Assembly: GCA_964504335.1 (NCBI GenBank)
Contig: CAZDET010000021.1
Span: forward strand, 1 to 64,000
Source of the DNA: CAZDET01 sp964504335
GTDB taxonomy: Bacteria; Bacteroidota; Bacteroidia; Chitinophagales; Saprospiraceae
Direction: 5' to 3'
Length of the DNA stretch: 64,000 bases
The notes below the pieces were generated by a model. The model did no database searches and was not told the DNA's origin. It worked only from the letters and a program-made list of their open reading frames with translations. Positions 52,845 through 61,970 of the stretch are shown here, in pieces (position 1 is the stretch's first letter; each line of letters begins with the position of its first letter). Both the position numbers and the translations under genes were made by a program.

Positions 52845-52847
52845 GTT

Positions 52848-53933
52848 TTAACTATTTCGATCGATGCAATTCAGATCCTCGAAGGCTTGCTTGAGGCGCT
52901 TCACGAAATGCTGCTCGGCTTCGCGTAGCCATTTGCGCGGATCGTAGTACTTCTTGTTTGGCTTGTCTTCTCCGTCGGGGTTGCCGATCTGGGTTTTGAG
53001 GTATTCGACGTGCTCGTTGTGGTAATCGCGCACGCCCGACCAGAAGGCCCACTGCATATCGGTATCGATATTCATTTTTACCGCACCGTAACCGATGGCT
53101 TCCCGAATTTCCTCCTGTGAAGAACCAGAACCTCCGTGGAAGACAAAGTTGATCGGAGTGGCCTCCTCAATACCGTACTTTTCGCGGAGATGCTCTTGCG
53201 AATTCTTCAGGATGATGGGCTTCAGCTCCACATTGCCGGGCTTGTATACCCCGTGCACGTTTCCAAAGGCCGCCGCTACGGTGAAGCGCTTGCTAACCGC
53301 CGACAGCTTTTCGTAAGCATAAGCCACCTCTTCCGGTTGGGTGTAAAGTCGGGAACTGTCGACATCGGTATTGTCGACGCCGTCCTCTTCACCACCAGTT
53401 ACGCCGAGTTCCATTTCCAGAGTCATGCCGATTTTATCCATGCGCTCCAGAAATTGTACGCAAGTCTCTACGTTTTCCTCGAGCGGCTCCTCGCTCAGAT
53501 CGAGCATGTGCGAACTGTACAGCGGATAGCCCCGCGATTCGAAGAAGCGCTCGCCCGCTTCGATCAGGCCTTCGACCCAGGCGATGATTTTCCGCGCGCA
53601 GTGGTCGGTGTGCAGAATAACGGGAACCCCGTAATCTGCTGCCAGTGTGTGTACGTGAGTCGCTCCGCTAATTGCACCGAGAATGGCGGTGCGCTGGTTG
53701 TCGTTGGGCAACCCCTTTCCGGCAAAGAAATTCGCCCCGCCGTTGGAGAACTGAATAATGACAGGACTATTCACCTCTCGTGCCGTTTCCAGGACAGCAT
53801 TTACGGAATTCGTACCCACTACGTTGACGGCGGGTAAGGCGAAGTTGTGTTCGTTGGCGTAGTTGAGCAATTCGGTTACTTCATCGCCGTGCAGTACGCC
53901 GGGGCGAAACCTGGTTTTGGTTGCTGTGGCCAT
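52848..53933 (-). CDS. fbaA: class II fructose-bisphosphate aldolase
   Basis: A 361-residue zinc-dependent aldolase of glycolysis and gluconeogenesis (E. coli FbaA type). LHTDHCARK (about 107-115) provides zinc ligand and catalytic Asp; MELGVTGGEEDGVDNT and VFHGGSGSS give the phosphate-binding loops; the C-terminus FEDLNCIDRNS resembles family ends. Length is normal, so the TAA stop does not truncate the enzyme. The following selD is in the same frame directly after this stop. A promoter is present upstream at 53960-53967. Confidence 0.96.
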   Translation of the reverse strand: MATATKTRFRPGVLHGDEVTELLNYANEHNFALPAVNVVGTNSVNAVLETAREVNSPVIIQFSNGGANFFAGKGLPNDNQRTAILGAISGATHVHTLAADYGVPVILHTDHCARKIIAWVEGLIEAGERFFESRGYPLYSSHMLDLSEEPLEENVETCVQFLERMDKIGMTLEMELGVTGGEEDGVDNTDVDSSRLYTQPEEVAYAYEKLSAVSKRFTVAAAFGNVHGVYKPGNVELKPIILKNSQEHLREKYGIEEATPINFVFHGGSGSSQEEIREAIGYGAVKMNIDTDMQWAFWSGVRDYHNEHVEYLKTQIGNPDGEDKPNKKYYDPRKWLREAEQHFVKRLKQAFEDLNCIDRNS

Positions 53934-53959
53934 TTGTCAAGCTGGTTTTTGATTAGACG

Positions 53960-53967
53960 CAAAGGTA
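53960..53967 (-). promoter_or_regulatory. -7 element of the fba operon
   Basis: Minus-strand TACCTTTG matches TANNTTTG fully, 27 bases from the fba ATG. A T-rich stretch stands where the -33 TTG is expected. It implies that fba, selD and DUF5694 can be transcribed apart from trxB, which ends 81 bases upstream of the fba start. Confidence 0.55.
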
Positions 53968-54014
53968 TACAGGTGGTACGCGAAAAACCGATCGGATGTT
54001 GAGCCAATCGAGCA

Positions 54015-54965
54015 TTATACAATTCCTTCCTCGGCCAGATAGCGCTCCGCATCCATAGCGGCCATGCAGCCGGTTCCGGCAGCCGTGATCGCCTGGCGGT
54101 AGTTTTTGTCCTGGGCATCCCCACTGGCAAAGACCCCCTTGCGGTTGGTGTGGGTGTTGCGGCACTGGGTGACAATGTAGCCCGTTTCGTCCATATCGAG
54201 GTAAGGCTCAAAGATTTGGGTATTCGGCTTGTGTCCGATCGCCACGAAGAACCCTTTGATCGGAATGGTAGTGGCCTTTTGCGTTTTGTTATTGACCACC
54301 CGCACTCCTTCTACTTCTTTCTCCCCCAGAATTTCCTGCGCCTCCGTGTTCCAGTAAATTTGGACGTTGCCGGTATTCATCAGCCGATCCTGCATGATGG
54401 CCGATGCACGCAGCTCGTCTCTCCGGACCAGCATGTGTACTTTCGGACACATCTTCGACAGATAAAGGGCTTCTTCTGCAGCCGTATCGCCGCCACCGAC
54501 GATGGCCACTTCCTGACCTCGGAAAAAGAACCCGTCACAAACGGCACAGGCACTTACCCCTCCGCCCAACGACAGGCGCTTTTCGGACTCCAGCCCCAGC
54601 CATTTCGCGCTGGCCCCCGTGGAAATAATCACGGAATGGGCGTGGATCTCTTCGCCGCCACCCGTCCAGAGTTTGTGTACCGGACCGGTAAAGTCGACTT
54701 TTTCGATCTGCTCGTAGTGAATTTTAGTCCCAAACCGTTCGGCCTGCTTGCGCAGGTCTTCCATCATTTCCGGCCCCATGATCCCATCCGGATATCCGGG
54801 GAAGTTTTCCACATCGGTAGTGATTACCAACTGACCACCCGGTTGAGATCCCGTGTAAAGAACGGGCGCCAGATTGGCGCGTGCAGCGTAAATGGCTGCA
54901 GTGTATCCCGCGGGACCGGAACCAATAATGATGCATTTATGAATGGGAATACCGTTTCTTTCCAT
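54015..54965 (-). CDS. trxB: thioredoxin reductase
   Basis: A 316-residue flavoprotein reducing thioredoxin with NADPH. FAD loop GSGPAGYTAAIYAA (about 12-25), redox centre CAVCDG (about 138-143), NADPH loop GGGDTAAEEALYLS (about 156-169) and FAD-binding FASGDAQD (about 287) are in the right order. Length is normal. The leader carries a strong terminator hairpin directly upstream, which may control the gene. It ends 81 bases before fba on the same strand. Confidence 0.95.
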   Translation of the reverse strand: MERNGIPIHKCIIIGSGPAGYTAAIYAARANLAPVLYTGSQPGGQLVITTDVENFPGYPDGIMGPEMMEDLRKQAERFGTKIHYEQIEKVDFTGPVHKLWTGGGEEIHAHSVIISTGASAKWLGLESEKRLSLGGGVSACAVCDGFFFRGQEVAIVGGGDTAAEEALYLSKMCPKVHMLVRRDELRASAIMQDRLMNTGNVQIYWNTEAQEILGEKEVEGVRVVNNKTQKATTIPIKGFFVAIGHKPNTQIFEPYLDMDETGYIVTQCRNTHTNRKGVFASGDAQDKNYRQAITAAGTGCMAAMDAERYLAEEGIV

Positions 54966-54984
54966 GATAATAGCACTTTTTTCA

Positions 54985-55021
54985 ATTCAAAAACCGTCTC
55001 GTGGACTTCACGTTAGACGGC
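54985..55021 (-). terminator. intrinsic terminator hairpin in the trxB leader
   Basis: On the minus strand GCCGTCT-aa-CGTG, loop AAGTC, CACG-AGACGG is followed by TTTTTG. It ends about 20 bases before the trxB ATG at 54965. No gene on the minus strand lies immediately upstream, as the next gene is divergent, so it either terminates a small RNA from 55022-55120 or acts as an attenuator of trxB. Confidence 0.6.
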
Positions 55022-55120
55022 TTCTCCATTGAAACAATCGATCTTGCGCAGGGTTGAATATATAAGAAAGGTAGCAACTGCACCGGCAATTGCGTATATT
55101 CAGAAAAAGTTTGTCGAGTT

Positions 55121-56686
55121 ATGATGTTCACGTTGTATAACCTAGCCTTCTACACCACCCTACTCGGCCTCGGGCTTTGGTTTGCCAATACCAACCGTCC
55201 GGAAGCCAGGATTTTTCGGTTTGTCACAATTGCGGGACTAGCCGCTTTGCTTCCGTTGCTGTTCCTCAGTCCCATCACCGCGGAAAACGCCCTGGAAGTT
55301 CGCCTGGTGCTCGCGGCTCGGGATCTCGCCATTCTCGCGGGTGCCGGGTTCATCTTCGGGTTTGGATTCGGAATCGGACGGCGCATTCCAATCTGGGTAG
55401 CCATCCTGCTCCTTCTGATGGGGCTGGCTTACTTCCTGCGTGAGCACATCCCGCTTGACGTGGCGCGGTACGCACCTGCCGTCAGCCATCAGCCCTCCCA
55501 GTACCAGGAGCTGGATAAGGACGGCGAATTTCTGGTAGAATTGAATCCGACCTACGAAGTATCCGACCTTAACGCCTGGGCTTTTCAGCGTGGATATTCC
55601 GTCAGCCGGGCTTTTTTTCCCGAATGGGAGGAAGTAACCGAATTGGATGATTACTACACCCTCAACGTACCTAATCAGCTTTCCAAAGAGGAGCTACAAG
55701 AATTAGAACAATCCCTGCTACAGGCAGCCTTATTCGATTGGGTGGAGCCCAATGAGTCAATTGTGCTCGATCTACCGCTACCCGCCACTCCCCAGCGACG
55801 GGGACGGTCGGTATATGCCAACGATCCTGACATCGCGCAACAATGGGCCTTCGAAGTATTGGAAATGGACCATTACTATCGCGTTCTATCCGATATCAAA
55901 CCAAAGAAACAATCATTAGTAGTGATTCTCGATACGGGCGTAGACAGCAAGCACGAAGACCTGTCGGATAATTTCAAATCCATCCGCTCCCGCTACGACA
56001 ATGATCCCCATCGCCACGGCACTCATTGTGCAGGTATCGCCAGTGCCGTGACCAATAATCAAACGGGCATTGCATCGCTCAATTTCGATGGTGCTTTTGT
56101 TCAGGTATCGAGTGTTAAAGTACTCAGTGCCAACGGCATGGGCACCCAAAAGTCCATCATCAATGGAATGATCGAAGCCGTTGATGGAGGGGCAACCGTC
56201 TTGTCGATGTCGCTGGGTGGATTTTCCAGCCAATCCAAACAGCGTGCCTACGAAAAAACCGTGCGCTACGCGCATAAAAAAGGTTGCATCGTAGTAGCCT
56301 CCGCCGGCAACTCCAACCGCGATGCCAAGGATTTCAGCCCCGTCAATGCCAAAGGGATTATCGGCGTAAGTGCTATCGACGAACGATTGCAACGGGCGGC
56401 CTTTTCCAACAAGGTGAACAATATTGAGATGGGTATCGCCGCACCGGGAGTCAATATCTACAGCACTGTTCCGGGCGATCAGTACAAATCTTTCAGCGGC
56501 ACTTCTATGGCAGCTCCATTTGTGAGCGGTTTGGTAGGTATTTTGAAAGCAATTGACCCAAGCCTAACCACAGAAGAAGTGCATGCCATCCTGCACCGCA
56601 CTGGCCGTCCACTGAACAGCGGCGAGGAAACCGGCCGCATGATTCAGCCCGCACGAGCCATCGAAATGCTGACTAATCAGCAGTAG
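55121..56686 (+). CDS. membrane-anchored subtilisin-like serine protease (S8)
   Basis: A 521-residue protein. Four hydrophobic segments (about 5-22, 33-50, 66-84, 90-105) anchor it; the rest should lie outside the cytoplasmic membrane. A propeptide-like part (about 125-210, with DWVEPNESI) precedes the S8 domain. The triad is D271 in VVILDTGVDSKHEDL, H299 in HRHGTHCAGI, and the Ser in FSGTSMAAPFVSG (about 460); the oxyanion Asn is in ASAGNS. A subtilase behind a multi-pass anchor is unusual; subtilases are normally secreted or have a single anchor. Confidence 0.9.
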   Translation: MMFTLYNLAFYTTLLGLGLWFANTNRPEARIFRFVTIAGLAALLPLLFLSPITAENALEVRLVLAARDLAILAGAGFIFGFGFGIGRRIPIWVAILLLLMGLAYFLREHIPLDVARYAPAVSHQPSQYQELDKDGEFLVELNPTYEVSDLNAWAFQRGYSVSRAFFPEWEEVTELDDYYTLNVPNQLSKEELQELEQSLLQAALFDWVEPNESIVLDLPLPATPQRRGRSVYANDPDIAQQWAFEVLEMDHYYRVLSDIKPKKQSLVVILDTGVDSKHEDLSDNFKSIRSRYDNDPHRHGTHCAGIASAVTNNQTGIASLNFDGAFVQVSSVKVLSANGMGTQKSIINGMIEAVDGGATVLSMSLGGFSSQSKQRAYEKTVRYAHKKGCIVVASAGNSNRDAKDFSPVNAKGIIGVSAIDERLQRAAFSNKVNNIEMGIAAPGVNIYSTVPGDQYKSFSGTSMAAPFVSGLVGILKAIDPSLTTEEVHAILHRTGRPLNSGEETGRMIQPARAIEMLTNQQ

Positions 56687-56689
56687 CAA

Positions 56690-59518
56690 TTAGTTGGAAT
56701 CCGATTGCTCCGGTAGTTGAATAAACTGGAGCCTCGTACCTTTATTTATGTATCGACCAGCTGCTTCCGCTAGCAGATTCCGATCCAGAGTTTCGACCAT
56801 CGACGGAAAGGCTTCGGGATAGAGTCCGGATAGAGGAAGCCCTAACTGGTAGCGTGCACGGAGTTGCCCCAACCAGTATCCGTTACGCTGCCTGCCGTCT
56901 TGGTAAGATTGCAGTTGAGTAGCCTGAATTTTGGCAATATCCACGGAATCAATCTGATCGGCAACCGTCAATTGCTGCAACGTACTGTCCATTTGTTCCA
57001 GCAGAGTAGGAATATCCTCCGGGTTCGCCGAAAAGGAGAGTTGAATTCGATAGTTGGCACTGGGTTCCTTCCACGTCGACCCTCTCACAGAGACTCCGTA
57101 TACACCACCGGCTTCTTCGCGCAACACCTCTCGCAAGCGCAGACGCAGTAGTTCAACAAGAGAGGCAAAGGCGTATCGCTGTTGTCGATCCTGGTAGGGG
57201 AAAGCTGCGTGCCAATCGATATGCACTTGTGCCCGGGGCGTTTGCCCCCCTAGGAAAGTAGTATCGAGCGAGCCGGCATGTAACGGAGCTCCGACATCCT
57301 TCCAGGCGTTTTCCCGATCCGAAACCGGCAAATTTCCCAGATACGTTTGCCCCAGCTCCAGCAGACGAGCTTCCGGTATGTTCCCGACGAACAAGAACAC
57401 AAAATCAGAAGCATCCCCAAAGCGCTCAGTGAATATCCGCCGGGCAGCACCCAGATCGATGCGCTCAAAGTCCTCACGGTCGCGAATTCTCCTGCGGGGA
57501 TGGTCATCGTACCGGAGGCGGCGCATGAACTGGGCAAACTGAAATAAGGGATTGTCCGCCCGGTTTTCCAACACCGCTTGCATGCGCCGCTGGTAGGATC
57601 GCAGCGCCGTGGAGTCGAAAACCGTGGCCGAAAATTTCAGGTAGAGCAAGCGGAAAAAATCCTCCAGATCCCGCTGTGCCGTATTACCGCTTACCAAATC
57701 GTACAATTCTCCGATACCCAATTCCACGGATATGTCTTTGCCGGAGAGCAAGATGTTCAGGTCGGCCATGCTGAATGTGTCAAGACCGGAAAGGCTTGCT
57801 ACCGTCATCATTTCACTAAAAGTAGCGTACAAACTATCCGGGTAGCTACTATTCCCTCCCGGCCGGAAGGCACTCACCAAAATGCGGTCCTTCTGGTGCT
57901 CAGTGGGGTACAACACCATGCGAATGCCATTCTCCAACTGAAATTCCCGCAGCCCGAGAATCGTATCTTCCCGCACCAGGGCGAAGCCGACGGGCGTCAA
58001 TTCCGGAACGGGGATTTGCTCGCCGATCGCCTTTTCGCGGTAAGGTTCTTGCGACTGATCCAACATAGAGTCTATCCGCGCAACCAGTAAAGAACTATCG
58101 GGAAAAGCATCCCGGTCCGAATCAGGACCAGTGACCAGGAATGAACGGCGTCTGCTCTGCCGAAATTGATCAGTCATGGACTGAATATCCGTCAGCTCGA
58201 TGCGTTCGAGCACCTGCGGCAACTGCTCCGTCAGCCTTTCAATATCCAAGGGTTCGCTTTCACGGAGGTAAGCACCGATGAGCTCGGAGGCCAGGGGGCC
58301 ACTGCGACGTCGGTCAAGTTCGCGAACTTCCCGCTCGTAGTCCTCTAAAAGTTCTCTCTTAGCCCGATCTAATTCGGCAGGCAAAAAGCCGTGTTGTTCC
58401 GCGCGGCCAATTTCGGTCGTCACTGCTTGCAGTGCCTCCGGCAATTGCTCCGGACCGGTCAGTATATTGAACTCGAACACTCGCCGCTTGCCCAAGGATT
58501 GGCGGTAGCTGGCACCAGCAAACGTAAACGGAGGATTATCTTGTTCCAGCAACGAGACAAACCGACGGTTGAGCAAGGTATTGTATAAACGTATGATCAA
58601 TGCTTCGCGAAAGTCCGACCAATTGCGGACTTCCTGCGCATCCTCCAGTTCGTACGCTGCTTGAAATCGCGTATACGGTGCCTCCGGATCGGTAGCGTAG
58701 AGTACCAGCTCCCGATCGGCCGAATCGAGGCGATAAGATTGGGGAAAGGGCGCATCGGGCCGATTGGAGAGCCGTGCGAAGCGCCGACGAATTTCGGCTT
58801 CCATCCACGCCGGATCGAAGTCACCTACTGCTACCACTGCCATAAGTTCGGGACGGTACCAGGCCTGATAGTAATCCAACAGCGTGGCCCGGTCCACCGT
58901 ATCGATTAGTTCGGGAGAACCAATGGGTAGACGAACCGCATATCGGCTTCCTTCGAACAAATGCGGAAACGTTTGCCGCTGCAAGCGTTCCTGATAGCCC
59001 AGCCGGCTACGCCACTCCGCAATGACGACCCCGCGCTCCTTTTCGATTTCCACCGAATCGAACAACACGCCATCGGCCCAGTCTTCCAAAACGAGAAGGC
59101 CCGTTTCGAGTACCTCCTGTGAATCCGTTCGGACGGTCAGTTCATAGATCGTCCGATCAAAACCGGTGGAGGCATTGACGTCGGCTCCGAAGCGGGAGCC
59201 GCTCTGTTCCATAAAATCGATCAGCTCGCTTTTGGCAAAGTGCCGGGTGCCGTTAAACGCCAGGTGTTCCACAAAGTGAGCGACCCCCAGCTGCCGGTCG
59301 GTCTCCTGCAGCGACCCGGCTCGCACCACCATGCGCAACTCGGCCCGGTTGTCGGGCAGCGCATTGGGCAAAATGTAGTAGACCAGTCCGTTGGAGAGGG
59401 TATCACTCCGCACCTCGGTGGAAGCTGGCAGTGGATCGGCACCGAAGGCTAGTTGGGCCAATATACCGCTACCCGGCAGGCAAAGCAGCAGGGTAAGAAG
59501 AATTGCTTGGTTGTTCAT
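56690..59518 (-). CDS. M16 family zinc protease (pitrilysin-like)
   Basis: A 942-residue secreted or periplasmic protease with a signal peptide (MNNQAILLTLLLCLPGSGILAQ). The inverted zinc motif is HFVEH (81-85, GVAHFVEHLAFNGTRHF), with the third ligand Glu in the region EIEKERGVVIAEWRSR. The second, inactive half (from about 500) completes the clamshell. Other Bacteroidota have many of these, acting on peptides. Its ATG overlaps the ffh stop by one base (TAATG), so translation is coupled with ffh. Confidence 0.92.
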   Translation of the reverse strand: MNNQAILLTLLLCLPGSGILAQLAFGADPLPASTEVRSDTLSNGLVYYILPNALPDNRAELRMVVRAGSLQETDRQLGVAHFVEHLAFNGTRHFAKSELIDFMEQSGSRFGADVNASTGFDRTIYELTVRTDSQEVLETGLLVLEDWADGVLFDSVEIEKERGVVIAEWRSRLGYQERLQRQTFPHLFEGSRYAVRLPIGSPELIDTVDRATLLDYYQAWYRPELMAVVAVGDFDPAWMEAEIRRRFARLSNRPDAPFPQSYRLDSADRELVLYATDPEAPYTRFQAAYELEDAQEVRNWSDFREALIIRLYNTLLNRRFVSLLEQDNPPFTFAGASYRQSLGKRRVFEFNILTGPEQLPEALQAVTTEIGRAEQHGFLPAELDRAKRELLEDYEREVRELDRRRSGPLASELIGAYLRESEPLDIERLTEQLPQVLERIELTDIQSMTDQFRQSRRRSFLVTGPDSDRDAFPDSSLLVARIDSMLDQSQEPYREKAIGEQIPVPELTPVGFALVREDTILGLREFQLENGIRMVLYPTEHQKDRILVSAFRPGGNSSYPDSLYATFSEMMTVASLSGLDTFSMADLNILLSGKDISVELGIGELYDLVSGNTAQRDLEDFFRLLYLKFSATVFDSTALRSYQRRMQAVLENRADNPLFQFAQFMRRLRYDDHPRRRIRDREDFERIDLGAARRIFTERFGDASDFVFLFVGNIPEARLLELGQTYLGNLPVSDRENAWKDVGAPLHAGSLDTTFLGGQTPRAQVHIDWHAAFPYQDRQQRYAFASLVELLRLRLREVLREEAGGVYGVSVRGSTWKEPSANYRIQLSFSANPEDIPTLLEQMDSTLQQLTVADQIDSVDIAKIQATQLQSYQDGRQRNGYWLGQLRARYQLGLPLSGLYPEAFPSMVETLDRNLLAEAAGRYINKGTRLQFIQLPEQSDSN

Positions 59519-60882
59519 TATCGCCGCCTTCCGCGTCGAATTTTGCGTCCACCACCCGGTGCGCCACCCATGGCGCCCAGCATAGCGGGGTTTTTACTGA
59601 ATTTATGCATCATCTGACGCATTTGCTCGAACTGCTTGATGAACCGATTGACGTCTTCCATCGTTTGGCCACAGCCACGGGCAATGCGCTTCTTCCGGCT
59701 CTGCGATTTGAGTAACTCGGGGTTGCCCCGCTCGTTGGGTGTCATGGATTGAATAATCGCTTCTACCCGACTGAAGGCGCTATCGTCGATATCGAGGTCC
59801 TTCGTCACCTTGTTCAAGCCGGGAATCATGCTCATAAGGCTCTTCAAATCGCCCATGCGCCGCAGCTGGTTGAGCTGCCCGAGGAAGTCGTCAAAGTCAA
59901 ACTTATTGCGTTTGATTTTCTTCTCGAGCCGTGCTGCTTCCTTCTCGTCAAATTGTTCCTGCGCTCGCTCTACAAACGACACGATATCCCCCATGCCCAG
60001 GATGCGTTGCGACATCCGCTCGGGGTAAAACACATCGAGCGTATCCATCTGTTCGCCCATGCTGACAAACTTGATGGGCTTGCCCACCGTGTACTTGATC
60101 GATAAGGCCGCACCACCGCGGGTATCGCCGTCCAGTTTGGTCAGCACGACCCCATCGAAATCGATGCGTTCGTTGAAGGCCTTGGCGGTATTTACCGCAT
60201 CCTGACCGGTCATGGAGTCGACGACAAACAGCGTCTCATTGGGGGAAACCGCGTTTTTAATATTCTCGATCTCCTGCATCATTTCCTCGTCGACTGACAG
60301 GCGACCGGCCGTATCGACGAGCACGACGTCGTACTTTTCGTCTTGCGCGTGGGCAATTGCGTTGAGCGCAATTTCAACCGGGTTTTTATTTTCGGTTTCC
60401 TTGTAGATACCCGCTCCCACCTGTTCGGACAGCACCGTAAGCTGATTGATTGCCGCGGGGCGGTAAACGTCGCCCGCCACGAGCAGCACTTTCTTTTTCT
60501 TTTTTGTTTTCAGAAAGTGCGCCAACTTACCACTGAAGGTCGTTTTACCCGATCCCTGCAAACCGGAAATCAATATAACCGTCGGCTCACCACTTAGATT
60601 GATTCCCTCGGCCGTCCCCCCCATCAGGTCGATCAGTTCGTCCTGTACGATCTTGACCATGAGCTGCCCGGGCTTAACTGCGTTGAGGATGTTCTCAGTG
60701 CCGAGGGCCTTCTCCTTTATGTTATCTGTAAATTCTTTGGCAATCTTGTAGTTGACGTCGGCGGCTACGAGCGCCCGCCGGATCTCTTTTATCGACTGAG
60801 CGACGTTGATCTCCGTCAGTTTGTTATCACCAGTGAGGGTTTTAAAGGCACCTTCCAACCGATCGCTCAAGCTATCAAACAT
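59518..60882 (-). CDS. ffh: signal recognition particle protein Ffh
   Basis: A 454-residue SRP54 GTPase. NG domain: GLQGSGKTTFSGKLAHFL (G1, about 107), DTAGRLSVDEEMM (G3), TKLDGDTRGGAALS (G4). The methionine-rich M domain from about 325 has SRKKRIARGCGQTMEDVNRF and MRQMMHKF, with a basic tail (RKIRRGRRR) that binds SRP RNA. The RNA itself is at 118-212 in this window. Length is normal. Confidence 0.97.
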   Translation of the reverse strand: MFDSLSDRLEGAFKTLTGDNKLTEINVAQSIKEIRRALVAADVNYKIAKEFTDNIKEKALGTENILNAVKPGQLMVKIVQDELIDLMGGTAEGINLSGEPTVILISGLQGSGKTTFSGKLAHFLKTKKKKKVLLVAGDVYRPAAINQLTVLSEQVGAGIYKETENKNPVEIALNAIAHAQDEKYDVVLVDTAGRLSVDEEMMQEIENIKNAVSPNETLFVVDSMTGQDAVNTAKAFNERIDFDGVVLTKLDGDTRGGAALSIKYTVGKPIKFVSMGEQMDTLDVFYPERMSQRILGMGDIVSFVERAQEQFDEKEAARLEKKIKRNKFDFDDFLGQLNQLRRMGDLKSLMSMIPGLNKVTKDLDIDDSAFSRVEAIIQSMTPNERGNPELLKSQSRKKRIARGCGQTMEDVNRFIKQFEQMRQMMHKFSKNPAMLGAMGGAPGGGRKIRRGRRR

Positions 60883-60923
60883 GGTGTAGTCGTTTCCTAG
60901 TCGTTTGTTTTTAAAAAACTCCG

Positions 60924-60931
60924 CAAATATA
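60924..60931 (-). promoter_or_regulatory. -7 element upstream of ffh
   Basis: Minus-strand TATATTTG fits TANNTTTG about 42 bases before the ffh ATG; no TTG at the right distance upstream. Probably the promoter of the ffh-M16 operon. Confidence 0.4.
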
Positions 60932-61037
60932 CAAAGAGTTTTCCAGGGCTATTTTGACCAAAAAGTTTCTATCTTCCCTCCAATCAACCCGTAATGGCCT
61001 TCCCGCCATTTGAAGGGTCACCAAATCCATTCATCCT

Positions 61038-61937
61038 ATGTCAACAGCAGTCAAAGTACTGATCATGTTGGTGATATGGTTGATTTATAGTGCCGCAGCC
61101 TATTTCCTCGCCATTCTGCCTTGCTGTCAGGATCAGGCTACAGGAGATTCGGCGGCCACAACCACCATCTCAACCGATTCAAACTTAGCACAGTACCCCA
61201 TCACGTTCCGCGCTGGCTCCGCGCAACCTATTGCAGGTGATGATTTCACCCAATTCCGTGATAGTATTATCAATTCCCTGAGAGGAAACGATCGGCTTTT
61301 GCAAATTACCGGTCTGTACTACGAAAACGAGGTAGCCCCCGACACCTTTGTCAGCATGGGCTTCGCCCGAGCGGATAGTGTGCGACGATTGTTCGCAGGT
61401 GATCTGCCGCCCGATCGCATCAAGGTCCGCGCACAGGACCTGGTAGGTGAAATGCCTTCCGATACGACCACCTTCCCAGGGGTTCAATTGAGTATCCTCG
61501 ATCCGGCAGCCCCCGAAACGGACGGCCAACCCGAAACAACCCAGATCGATACGATTTCCACGGATATTCCGGGCACGGCGGAGGCCCAACCTGTGCGTAT
61601 TCTAGTGCGCTTCCCCACCAACTCGACCGAACGCATCGTCGATCCAACGGCAGAAGCCTTCCTGGAATCCGTTGCCGAACGTTTGCAGGAAAACGAACGC
61701 ATCCGGATTATCGGCCATACCGACAATGAGGGAAGCGAAGCTTTCAATCAGCAATTGGGCATGCGGCGAGCCGAAGCGATTCGCGACGCCCTGGCTGAAA
61801 AAGGCGTTTCCTCCGATCGGATCTCGGTGGAATCCCGCGGAGAAACCCTACCGGTCGACACCAATGATACCGAAGAGGGTAAACAAAATAACCGACGAGC
61901 CGAAATTCGGATCGAATCCGCTACCGGCTCCGAGTAA
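61038..61937 (+). CDS. OmpA-family protein with N-terminal membrane anchor
   Basis: A 299-residue protein: short cytoplasmic start, one membrane segment (about 7-29: LIMLVIWLIYSAAAYFLAIL), a linker, then an OmpA domain (about 190-295) that binds peptidoglycan; RIIGHTDNEGSEAFNQQLGM and RAEAIRDALAEKGVSSDRIS are its core, and NNRRAEIRI its end. It precedes the helix-hairpin-helix membrane protein by 33 bases on the same strand; both are probably co-transcribed. Confidence 0.85.
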   Translation: MSTAVKVLIMLVIWLIYSAAAYFLAILPCCQDQATGDSAATTTISTDSNLAQYPITFRAGSAQPIAGDDFTQFRDSIINSLRGNDRLLQITGLYYENEVAPDTFVSMGFARADSVRRLFAGDLPPDRIKVRAQDLVGEMPSDTTTFPGVQLSILDPAAPETDGQPETTQIDTISTDIPGTAEAQPVRILVRFPTNSTERIVDPTAEAFLESVAERLQENERIRIIGHTDNEGSEAFNQQLGMRRAEAIRDALAEKGVSSDRISVESRGETLPVDTNDTEEGKQNNRRAEIRIESATGSE

Positions 61938-61970
61938 ACCCATTCATTCCAACCTATCAAGAAATTCATC

